DNA of 12,418 bases, taken from NCBI GenBank assembly GCA_018607545.1, contig JABBBF010000025.1, positions 1 to 12,418 of the forward strand, in the 5' to 3' direction. Below are positions 1-5,911 of this stretch, in pieces (positions within the stretch are counted from its first letter, which is position 1; each line of letters starts with the position of its first letter). The translations under genes were made by a program, and so were the position numbers. The stretch is from SAR92 clade bacterium (GTDB lineage Bacteria > Pseudomonadota > Gammaproteobacteria > Pseudomonadales > Porticoccaceae). The notes beneath the pieces were generated by a model that was not told the DNA's origin, did not search any database, and saw only the letters and a list, made by a program, of their open reading frames with translations.

Positions 1-24
1 AGCCCGAAAGGGCTGGGGTTTTTT
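1..24 (+). terminator. Rho-independent terminator, 5' side cut by window edge
   Basis: A five-base-pair stem AGCCC/GGGCT closes a GAAA tetraloop at 1-14. It is followed by GGGG and six Ts at 19-24. The unpaired GGGG implies that CCCC lies just before the window, giving a nine-pair stem like the other two module terminators here. Whatever gene or RNA it terminates is outside the window. Confidence 0.7.
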
Positions 25-158
25 ATTGGCTGGAGCGGAGCGACAGATGCCCCGCGGAGCGGGTTCACAAAACGTCAGGATAGACGTTTTGGACGCCGAA
101 GGCGGGCGCAAGCCCGAGGGCCAAGGATGGCCCGAGTCCATTCCCGCCGCCTCCACCA
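25..158 (+). repeat. Structured intergenic module, copy 1, ending in a tRNA/tmRNA-like 3' tail
   Basis: This segment starts with ATTGGCTGGAGCGGAGC, shared with the copy at 1777-1852, and is nearly all hairpins laid end to end. They are CCCGC/GCGGG at 51-63, AAAACGTC/GACGTTTT at 69-90 (perfect eight pairs), CGCC/GGCG at 94-104, CGGGC/GCCCG with a GCAA tetraloop at 103-116, and GGGCC/GGCCC at 118-133. It closes with TTCCCGCCGCCTCCACCA at 141-158. That has the layout of a tRNA or tmRNA 3' end: T-arm 3' side, acceptor strand, discriminator A, CCA. No tRNA body precedes it. An open frame crosses 26-298 but runs through the hairpins and two repeat modules, so it is not called as a gene. Whether the module acts as RNA, DNA or mobile element is unknown. 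Confidence 0.6.
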
Positions 159-166
159 ATAAACAA

Positions 167-195
167 CCCCCTCCACGTAGTGGTGGGGGTTTTTT
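167..195 (+). terminator. Rho-independent terminator after the tRNA-like tail
   Basis: CCCCC-T-CCAC and GTGG-T-GGGGG pair across a GTA loop, nine pairs with one T/T mismatch, followed by six Ts at 190-195. It lies nine bases after the CCACCA at 153-158, as a terminator would after a tRNA or tmRNA gene, but here only the tail of such a gene is present. Confidence 0.75.
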
Positions 196-332
196 ATTGG
201 CTGATACTGGAATGAACCAAGCACAAAAGCGGGTTCAGCCGAGCCACGCAGTGGCGAGACAACGCGGGAGCGAAGCGACGGCGGCCCCGAAGGGGTGAGG
301 ACGAAGGACGAATAATTCCCGCCGCCCCACCC
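196..332 (+). repeat. Structured intergenic module, copy 2, with degenerate tail
   Basis: This is the unit after the second terminator. It begins ATTGGCTG and contains hairpins GCCAC/GTGGC at 243-255 and CCCC/GGGG around GAA at 285-295. It then has GGTGAGGACGAAGGACGAATAATTCCCGCCGCC, positions 295-327, which matches the end of the copy at 1821-1852. The tail at 316-332 reads TTCCCGCCGCCCCACCC, a decayed form of the TTCCCGCCGCCTCCACCA at 141-158. No terminator follows, so the array appears to decay here. The interior differs from copy 1, so only the ends are conserved. Confidence 0.5.
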
Positions 333-343
333 TTCAAAAATGC

Positions 344-392
344 AAAAAAAGCGGAGGTATCAGGCTGGCTATTAAAAAATAAGCGGACCTCC
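344..392 (-). terminator. Possible terminator of the MBL hydrolase gene
   Basis: Read on the minus strand, GGAGGT (complement of 387-392) pairs with ACCTCC (complement of 353-358) across a loop of 28 bases, then GC and seven Ts (A-tract at 344-350). It lies about 60 bp past the stop codon of the hydrolase gene at 450. The long loop makes this weaker than the module terminators, but the position and T-tract fit. Confidence 0.4.
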
Positions 393-449
393 ATATAGCG
401 ACTTACACTGCCCCAGTAGCGAGGCGGCACGGGCATGCTATAGAACCTA

Positions 450-1526
450 TTATCGGTTATTCAAATTTTCCTGATAAATGTGTTTAGAACCGATTGGCAG
501 GGTATATGTTAAGCCATCATACCCGAGCGTCACTCCAGTTGAGCGAACCTTCTTTACTCCGCGCATAAAAACCCATTCCGCGATTTTGTTCGGGGGCGCT
601 GGAACAAGGTGATAGAGAACTAACTCTTTGACGTTAGCCTTATTAGCCACTTCAGCGGCCTCAACTGGCGAGGTGTGATAATCCTGTATATCAAACATGA
701 TTTTTTCTAACTGACTATTACCTACCTTGCCAGACTCAACTTCCATTTGCTTTACAATATGTCGAGATAAGCCTTCGTGAAATAATATATCAACATCTTT
801 TGAATACTTAATGGTGCTATCAACCTTAGTGGTATCTCCACTAATGACAACTGAGCGACCTTTAAAGTCAAAGCGGTATCCAACAGCGGGATGAATCGGA
901 GAGTGATTTACTTCGAACATAGTGACTTTTAATGAACCATCATCAAAAGCGATGATCGACTCGTCTTCTATCAAAACTTCTTTGGCTATCATCATTCCAA
1001 TATAGGGGTTTAGGTAGTCTTCACCATGATGCGCGGTGCGATAATTCCTATCCAACCCATAGGCTTGGCTAAAACCCGCAACAACTTGCTTAACACCTAC
1101 AGGTCCGTAAACTTCCAGTGGCTTTTTGCGACCCTGAGCCCAAGTCATCATATTAAACTCACCAAGATCCCCCATATGATCTGAATGATAGTGAGTTAGA
1201 AAAACAGCCCCTACGCGGTCAGAAGGAATTCTCCAAAGCCCAAGGTTGTTAGTGCTTCGGTTACCCGTATCGACAATGTAGAACTTACCTTCAGCAATAA
1301 CCATAATGCATGCCGCTGCTCTGTCTTTTATGGGCATTGGTGCAGCGCTTCCACATAGAATCACACGTAATGCATCGTCTACAAACAGATCATCTGGAGA
1401 TCTAGACATTCTTTGGCTAATTTCTCTCTGCATCAACTGATCTTGTACTACAGGAACTTGTACAAGAAAGATCCCCGATACCACTAAAAGTCCTAAGGCT
1501 CCAAATATATAAAGAAAACGCTTCAT
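450..1526 (-). CDS. Metallo-beta-lactamase-fold hydrolase, N-terminally anchored or exported
   Basis: This is a 358-residue zinc hydrolase of the RNase Z/arylsulfatase-like branch of the MBL superfamily. The signature HxHxDH is intact (His112, His114, Asp116, His117). Further likely metal ligands are His208, Asp231 in SGDTT, His284 in YHTSP and His306 in LYHLV. The DTG at about 86-88 and the GSAAP at about 59-63 also fit this branch. Residues 4-24 form one hydrophobic segment after Lys-Arg, without a clear signal-peptidase site, so the enzyme is probably inner-membrane anchored and faces the periplasm. Cytoplasmic RNase Z has no such segment, which argues against a housekeeping tRNase role. 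The start is supported by AGGA about ten bases upstream. Marine arylsulfatase AtsA belongs to this fold, so sulfate-ester hydrolysis is possible, but the substrate cannot be read from sequence. The gene stands alone, with repeat modules on both sides, and its link to the glucan genes is unproven. Confidence 0.9.
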   Translation of the reverse strand: MKRFLYIFGALGLLVVSGIFLVQVPVVQDQLMQREISQRMSRSPDDLFVDDALRVILCGSAAPMPIKDRAAACIMVIAEGKFYIVDTGNRSTNNLGLWRIPSDRVGAVFLTHYHSDHMGDLGEFNMMTWAQGRKKPLEVYGPVGVKQVVAGFSQAYGLDRNYRTAHHGEDYLNPYIGMMIAKEVLIEDESIIAFDDGSLKVTMFEVNHSPIHPAVGYRFDFKGRSVVISGDTTKVDSTIKYSKDVDILFHEGLSRHIVKQMEVESGKVGNSQLEKIMFDIQDYHTSPVEAAEVANKANVKELVLYHLVPAPPNKIAEWVFMRGVKKVRSTGVTLGYDGLTYTLPIGSKHIYQENLNNR

Positions 1527-1718
1527 TTCGTGTGTTCCTATAATTGATTGTCAGTTCAAGTCATCTCACCTGTCGTTAAAGACAACAAACTGATTCATCG
1601 CTCCTCGTGAAAGCAGCTGGGAAATTACGGTGATTTTTCATTTTAGTAGTGCTGATTGTAGTGCCACCTAATATCAAACCAAACAATAGTTAAATAATTC
1701 ATAAACTTATAGACTAAA

Positions 1719-1852
1719 TTCAAATCCCGCCACCTCTACTAATAAAAAACCTCAACCCAAAAGGGTTGGGGTTTTTATTGGCTGGGGCGGAGCAACGGCG
1801 GCCACCATTTATAAGAAGGGGGTGAGGGCAAAGCCCGAATAATTCCCTCTGC
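1719..1852 (+). repeat. Structured intergenic module, copy 3, solitary and diverged
   Basis: The order of parts matches copies 1 and 2. A tail-like stretch at 1719-1741 begins TTCAAATCCCGCC, the usual T-loop and T-stem text of a tRNA or tmRNA, and ends CTCTACTA instead of CTCCACCA. Next come the terminator hairpin, then ATTGGCTGGGGCGGAGC at 1777-1793, then ACGGCGGCC at 1795-1803. The unit closes with GGTGAGGGCAAAGCCCG (hairpin GGGC/GCCC at 1826-1836) and AATAATTCCC at 1838-1847. The altered CTACTA indicates a decayed, non-functional tRNA end. The copies therefore flank the MBL gene in the same orientation. Confidence 0.6.
1742..1776. terminator. Bidirectional terminator inside repeat copy 3
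   Basis: CCTCAACCC (1750-1758) pairs with GGGTTGGGG (1763-1771) around AAAA: nine pairs, one of them G-T, followed by TTTTT at 1772-1776. The A-run at 1744-1749 supplies a T-tract on the minus strand as well. In that direction the hairpin sits about 190 bp downstream of the AraC-type gene and would stop its transcript before the MBL gene. Confidence 0.7.
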
Positions 1853-1961
1853 CAGTAAAAGCAGAGACAGTATTGCCGATGTGACTTTTCTGAGTCAGGA
1901 TTTAAACGCTATGTGAGATAGGAAGGCATTAAATACTGAAAACCAGAGGTTTTGTCAGTGG

Positions 1962-3131
1962 TTAACCGGGGATTGCATTTAGTTTCTTGTATTCCGACGG
2001 TGTCATTTTCTCCGCATGCTTAAAAAACTCATTGAACACGGATTTGCTATTAAAGCCGGCATCGAGATAGACCTCCATAATTGTTCTATAACGGTATTCC
2101 GGCGATTTCAGCATTCTTTTCGCCTCTTCAACACGATATCCATTGACGAACTCATAGAAGTTTTTCTGGTATCTCGACTTTATTATTTGAGAGAGCTTCC
2201 TGGGGGGAATATTTACCGCACTGGATAGATCGTCAAGTGTGAGGCTGGTATTGCAGTATATTCTGGTCTCCTGCATAACTTTATCTATCTGTGCTACCAG
2301 CTCAGGATTTATATTTTCCACGCCGACTGCCGACTGTTCTTCGTGCTCAAAGTCCTCCACCAGATCTACATTCCTGAATATGGAGAACTGAAGGAAAATC
2401 AACAGGTTAAAGACTATGAAGCCCAGGTGATAGGCGCTTGTGCCAAGAATCTGCAGCAGATCCAGGTCAAAGTCGTTGATATTCAAGTAATAGAGCTTTA
2501 GCGCGAGAAGCAGTGCATCCCAGCCAAACAGGGCCATCATGCTTATAACAATTATTCTCAGCCAAATCAGGGTTGTATGTTGCAGTGTCCCGTATGTCTG
2601 TTTTAGCAGCTGTGTATATCGGAAAATGATCAGCATGCAGGCGAATGCATAGAAGAGCCTGACAAACCGGCCCAGGGCATCAAAGTACAGATAGGGAGCC
2701 GAATAGGCGATGTGCTGTGTATGGATTAAGGTTACTTTCTCGGAGTGACTCAGGGTGTAGAACGAATACACCATATAAAAAATATAAATTAACAGTGGCA
2801 GCAGGTGGTAGAGAGACTTGCGATCTATTGTGAAGTCTTTAATAACCAGCGATTTCACAAACAGAAATAACAGAGCGCCCTCAATAAAGTAGGCATAGCC
2901 GCCCAGGAAAAACAGGTTTGGCGATATTTCCAGCACCCAGATACGAAAACGTTCACCCCAAAAAACCAGCTCGTGAATGGGTATCAGGGCGTGGCTGAGT
3001 AAAAACCCCACGAAAAACAGTGTTTTCAGGTTTTTGGTAGAGATGGTTCCCATTAATGCCGCGAAAAGAACACACTCAAATGCAGTGATGACGAGTATCA
3101 AATCATGGAAGTTAAAAAGAATGGCGCCCAT
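1962..3131 (-). CDS. Membrane-embedded AraC-family transcriptional regulator
   Basis: This is a 389-residue one-component regulator. The N-terminal two-thirds consist of about seven hydrophobic segments (roughly 8-28, 35-52, 71-93, 104-125, 153-172, 188-210, 229-250), then an acidic linker (about 255-275). The C-terminal AraC DNA-binding domain at about 288-385 has both helix-turn-helix units: SLTLDDLSSAVNIPPRKLSQ for the first, and IMEVYLDAGFNSKSVFNEFFK plus MTPSEYKK for the second. Proteins of this build lie in the inner membrane with the HTH domain in the cytoplasm, and often sit next to TonB-receptor and glycosidase genes in gammaproteobacteria. It is transcribed divergently from the receptor gene, so it probably activates that operon on sensing a glycan-derived ligand; the ligand is unknown. 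The start at 3131 keeps the full first membrane segment, with AAGG about a dozen bases upstream. Confidence 0.88.
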   Translation of the reverse strand: MGAILFNFHDLILVITAFECVLFAALMGTISTKNLKTLFFVGFLLSHALIPIHELVFWGERFRIWVLEISPNLFFLGGYAYFIEGALLFLFVKSLVIKDFTIDRKSLYHLLPLLIYIFYMVYSFYTLSHSEKVTLIHTQHIAYSAPYLYFDALGRFVRLFYAFACMLIIFRYTQLLKQTYGTLQHTTLIWLRIIVISMMALFGWDALLLALKLYYLNINDFDLDLLQILGTSAYHLGFIVFNLLIFLQFSIFRNVDLVEDFEHEEQSAVGVENINPELVAQIDKVMQETRIYCNTSLTLDDLSSAVNIPPRKLSQIIKSRYQKNFYEFVNGYRVEEAKRMLKSPEYRYRTIMEVYLDAGFNSKSVFNEFFKHAEKMTPSEYKKLNAIPG

Positions 3132-3234
3132 TTACTGCGTCTACCTTATAATTTTTGGCGACCCTATCATATTGTGTCGTCGGGTGTCATTGTTAGCCTC
3201 AGCATAATGTAGAACAAATCCACATACCCTTATC

Positions 3235-3253
3235 TACAAGTCTTAAATTCAGG
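3235..3253 (+). promoter_or_regulatory. Candidate operator, copy 1 (upstream of receptor gene)
   Basis: TACAAGTCTTAAATTCAGG matches TACAGGACTTAAATTCAAG at 10100-10118 in 16 of 19 positions, with an identical ten-base core CTTAAATTCA. It lies about 206 bp before the receptor start codon and about 100 bp from the regulator start. Binding by the neighbouring AraC-type protein is inferred, not shown. Confidence 0.4.
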
Positions 3254-3275
3254 TATTTGAATAATCAGAACCTGA
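3249..3275. promoter_or_regulatory. Inverted TCAGGT / ACCTGA pair
   Basis: TCAGGT at 3249-3254 and ACCTGA at 3270-3275 form inverted half-sites 21 bp apart centre to centre, which is two helical turns. A further ACCTGA occurs at 3400-3405. The first half-site overlaps the 19-bp candidate operator. Half-sites on one helix face would suit a dimeric regulator, but six-base matches can arise by chance. Confidence 0.3.
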
Positions 3276-3401
3276 TTTACAGCTATCCGAACCAGTTTTG
3301 TATTCATCAGGACGACCATTGGGCGCCGAAAGCGGTTTAATTATGTAAAAGTTTCCTTGGCTTACAGGAAGCCTTTTGGGAGATCTGGTTTCAGCCAGTA
3401 C

Positions 3402-3428
3402 CTGACTGAATATCATTTTAATTATAAA
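3402..3428 (+). promoter_or_regulatory. Weak candidate promoter for the receptor gene
   Basis: CTGACT (3402-3407) resembles a -35 box and TATAAA (3423-3428) a -10 box, but the spacer is only 15 bases. A poor -35 element with a short spacer would fit an activator-dependent promoter. The ACCTGA at 3400-3405 overlaps the -35 position. Confidence 0.25.
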
Positions 3429-3443
3429 AAAATTACATAATTC

Positions 3444-3452
3444 AAGGGGAAG
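3444..3452 (+). promoter_or_regulatory. Ribosome-binding site of the receptor gene
   Basis: AAGGGGAAG ends seven bases before the ATG at 3460. It is the strongest ribosome-binding site in the window and fixes this start, which is also the one that yields a signal peptide. The GH5 and GH3 genes have much weaker sites. Confidence 0.7.
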
Positions 3453-3459
3453 AACATCA

Positions 3460-5856
3460 ATGTCTAACTTTATTCGATTGCCAGCTGTCTTCGGGCTGTT
3501 GTCAGTTTTTACTGTGGCCAGTTGCCTCGTGCAAGCCGAAGAGGCGAGTAACGAGAGACCTGTGCTGGAAGAGGTGGTTGTTACGGCCGAGCGTCGTGCC
3601 GCTTCCCTGCAGAGTACTGCGGTGGCAGTCACTGCCTTGAGCCAGAAGGCATTGACGGAAAATGATATCTCCGATGTTACGGATTTGAGCGGATTTGTGC
3701 CAAACCTGGTGGTTTCAGGGCAGGAAGATCAGTCAGATATTAAAATCTTTATTCGTGGTGTAGGTACCAACAACCCCACGGAAACCGGTGACCAGGGCGT
3801 TGGTGTCTATGTGGATGGCGTGTATGCAGCCCGTGCCCAGGGCGCGCTGGCTCTTATGTATGACCTGGAAAATGTGCAGGTACTCAGGGGTCCCCAGGGA
3901 ACCCTGTTTGGCAGGAATAACACCGGTGGTGCGCTGTTGCTGCAGACCAAAAAGCCTCAGGGCGAATTTGAAGCGGATGCGCAGATGACCCTTGGCAGCA
4001 ATAAGCGCTACCAGATGTCCGGCGGGGTTACCCTGCCTCTGAGCGATACCCTTGGTGTGCGTATCGCAGGATATATGGATACTGATGATGGCTGGGTTGA
4101 AGCTTTAAATCAGGATCCGCGCGGACAGGACCATAGCTACAGTGGTGTTGCGGGACGTACGACTATCAATGATATTCCCCTAAACAATACCAAAGTAAAC
4201 TCTGCTCGAATCACAGGTCTCTGGGAGCCAACCGATCAATTGAGTGTGACAGCTCAATTTGAAACGTTTTCGGATCAGGGGAATGGCGGCATATTACTGA
4301 ATCCTGTGGATGTAGAGGCCGGCAGGTACCAGGCGTATATCGATTCACCAATCTTCCTCGACCTGTCAAGCGATGTATTTCGTTCGACTGTTAGTTACGA
4401 CATAAATGACCTGGTTAATGTGGAATATATTGTTGGTTCTGCAGACCTCAGCAGAAAGCAGATTGTCGACCAGGATGCCGGTGTAACTTCCCGCTTCCAG
4501 GAAGCGCGAACGGAATACCAGAACACCTCTTCCTTCAGCCATGAAATCAAATTGCAAAATGTTGGTGATGCGCGTCTTTCATGGACCACTGGTCTCTACT
4601 ATTTCAGGGAAGAGACCGAGATACGATTTGACTTTGATGGCCAGGGTGCCTGGCTGCAGGGTGGCGCTACATTTATACAGCCAGCCAGGGGAGCCGAATC
4701 AGCCTCTGTCTATGGCCAGTTAAATTATGACCTGACGGATAACATTGTTCTTACCGCCGGTGCCCGTTATACCGACGATATCAAATACGATCGCGGTGGT
4801 CGAAATATTATGGACTGCGGAAACGAGTTTATTCAGCCGGACCTTGGCGGCTCGAACCTTAGCATCTATGAGGATTTCCTTGATAATCGAACGGGTGCTG
4901 AAGGTGCTGATGGCCTCGACGATGTGACAGGTGGCGAGCGTACCAGGGGCCAGTGTGGGGCAACCCTGCGCAACGATGTTGAAGCCGATACTGAAAAGGT
5001 CACCTACCTGGGTCGAGCCAGCTACATGTGGGATGCAGGTATGGTCTACGCAAGCGTCGGCAGTGGCTATCGTGCAGGTGAGATTCAGGATGGTGGCGAT
5101 GTTACCAACCCCGAAAACAGTGTCAGCTATGAACTGGGTTATAAGTTTGATACTGATTATGTGAGATTCAATGCCGCCGCTTTTTATGTTGATTACACAG
5201 ACCTGATTCGCTCAGGTTTTGATGAAGACAAAAACCAGATTGTTACCTCCAACGTTGCAGGAGCTGAGATCAACGGTTTCGAGGCGGAAGTAGTCTGGCT
5301 GATCGGCGACGGTGGAACACTTGAGTTTGGCGGTGGTTATCTCGATGCCAAATATACCGACTACCTGGTAGACAGCCCTGGATTTGGCACCAATATTCCA
5401 GCCCTGGTTGACGAGAGTGGCGAGCTAACCGGTTTTTACAGTCTTGCCGGCAATACCATGCCGCAATCGCCAGAGTTCTCCTTTAACACGACATTGCGCT
5501 GGGAATTTGCAACCGAAGCCGGGTATCTAGCACCACGTATAAATATTCGCTATGTGGATACAGTTTATTTTAGGGATCACAACGAAAATGGCGCAGAGAT
5601 CAACAACCTTATCAATGATGTTGAGCAGACCGGCTATTACAGCGGCAACCCCGCCGGACAGGATGCCCATATCAAGGTAAACCTGGGCCTCACAATCTTT
5701 GACCAGGATGGGCTAATGGTAGATCTATTCCTCAATAACGCAACAAATGAAATGACTAGATCGAGCTCATCTGTAGATAACAATACATCTGCCGGGTTCC
5801 CTGGGCGTTACGCATCCCCTCGTACCTGGGGCCTGCGCCTGAATATGAATTTCTAA
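3460..5856 (+). CDS. TonB-dependent outer-membrane receptor
   Basis: This 798-residue protein is an energised importer that moves a ligand, here probably an oligosaccharide, through the outer membrane using TonB-ExbBD. The signal peptide has its hydrophobic core at about 8-24 and likely cleavage after VQA (residue 26). The TonB box lies in LEEVVVTAERR (about 36-46). A plug domain follows to about residue 165, with IRGVG, VYVDGVY and LENVQVLRGPQGTLFGRN motifs. The rest is the 22-strand barrel, ending in LRLNMNF with the terminal Phe used by the BAM machinery. The length is normal for the family. No SusD-like gene follows, as is usual in proteobacterial glycan loci. The next gene, 55 bp downstream on the same strand, encodes a GH5 lipoprotein, and the two are probably co-transcribed. 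The overall family call is secure. The ligand is inferred only from neighbours, since siderophore receptors share all of these motifs. Confidence 0.93.
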   Translation: MSNFIRLPAVFGLLSVFTVASCLVQAEEASNERPVLEEVVVTAERRAASLQSTAVAVTALSQKALTENDISDVTDLSGFVPNLVVSGQEDQSDIKIFIRGVGTNNPTETGDQGVGVYVDGVYAARAQGALALMYDLENVQVLRGPQGTLFGRNNTGGALLLQTKKPQGEFEADAQMTLGSNKRYQMSGGVTLPLSDTLGVRIAGYMDTDDGWVEALNQDPRGQDHSYSGVAGRTTINDIPLNNTKVNSARITGLWEPTDQLSVTAQFETFSDQGNGGILLNPVDVEAGRYQAYIDSPIFLDLSSDVFRSTVSYDINDLVNVEYIVGSADLSRKQIVDQDAGVTSRFQEARTEYQNTSSFSHEIKLQNVGDARLSWTTGLYYFREETEIRFDFDGQGAWLQGGATFIQPARGAESASVYGQLNYDLTDNIVLTAGARYTDDIKYDRGGRNIMDCGNEFIQPDLGGSNLSIYEDFLDNRTGAEGADGLDDVTGGERTRGQCGATLRNDVEADTEKVTYLGRASYMWDAGMVYASVGSGYRAGEIQDGGDVTNPENSVSYELGYKFDTDYVRFNAAAFYVDYTDLIRSGFDEDKNQIVTSNVAGAEINGFEAEVVWLIGDGGTLEFGGGYLDAKYTDYLVDSPGFGTNIPALVDESGELTGFYSLAGNTMPQSPEFSFNTTLRWEFATEAGYLAPRINIRYVDTVYFRDHNENGAEINNLINDVEQTGYYSGNPAGQDAHIKVNLGLTIFDQDGLMVDLFLNNATNEMTRSSSSVDNNTSAGFPGRYASPRTWGLRLNMNF

Positions 5857-5911
5857 AGAATAATCTGAATAAAAAAACAGAATATAAAAGACAGAATAAA
5901 AAGGTTTATCC

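Larger units (their letters stand above)
1527..1961. other. Intergenic gap between two minus-strand genes
   Basis: This is a 435-bp gap. The part at 1527-1718 is AT-rich and should hold the promoter of the MBL gene; I see no convincing -35/-10 pair. A motif GACTAAATTCAA at 1712-1723 resembles the core of the 19-bp candidate operator (GACTTAAATTCAA), but it overlaps the repeat tail. Positions 1719-1852 are repeat copy 3. Positions 1853-1961 show no recognisable element. No open frame of note is present. Confidence 0.6.
3132..3459. promoter_or_regulatory. Divergent control region between regulator and receptor genes
   Basis: This 328-bp gene-free stretch must drive the AraC-type gene leftwards and the receptor-GH5 unit rightwards. 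Visible elements are the 19-bp site at 3235-3253 that recurs before the GH3 gene, TCAGGT/ACCTGA inverted sites at 3249-3275 with a further ACCTGA at 3400-3405, a small inverted repeat GGCTT/AAGCC at 3359-3373, and an AT-rich segment at 3409-3443 just before the receptor ribosome-binding site. A minus-strand frame across 3249-3632 overlaps the receptor start and has no coding character. Confidence 0.7.

Noticed and set aside
141..158. Functional tRNA or tmRNA gene
   Set aside because: Only the 3' tail is present. No matching 5' acceptor strand, D-arm, anticodon arm or tag-peptide frame is visible upstream in the window.
26..298. 90-residue plus-strand open frame
   Set aside because: It spans the hairpin chain, a terminator and two repeat modules. 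It has low-complexity Arg/Gly/Pro composition and lacks a ribosome-binding site.
194..436. 80-residue minus-strand open frame
   Set aside because: It runs through repeat copy 2 and the terminator of the MBL gene and shows no recognisable domain.
3249..3632. 127-residue minus-strand open frame over the control region and the receptor start
   Set aside because: It overlaps the signal peptide and TonB-box coding region of a certain gene and has a Thr/Ser-rich composition typical of an antisense frame.
5857..5911. Separate promoter for the GH5 gene
   Set aside because: The 55-bp gap is only an A-rich spacer with repeated CAGAATA-like text and no -35/-10 pair, so co-transcription with the receptor gene is simpler.
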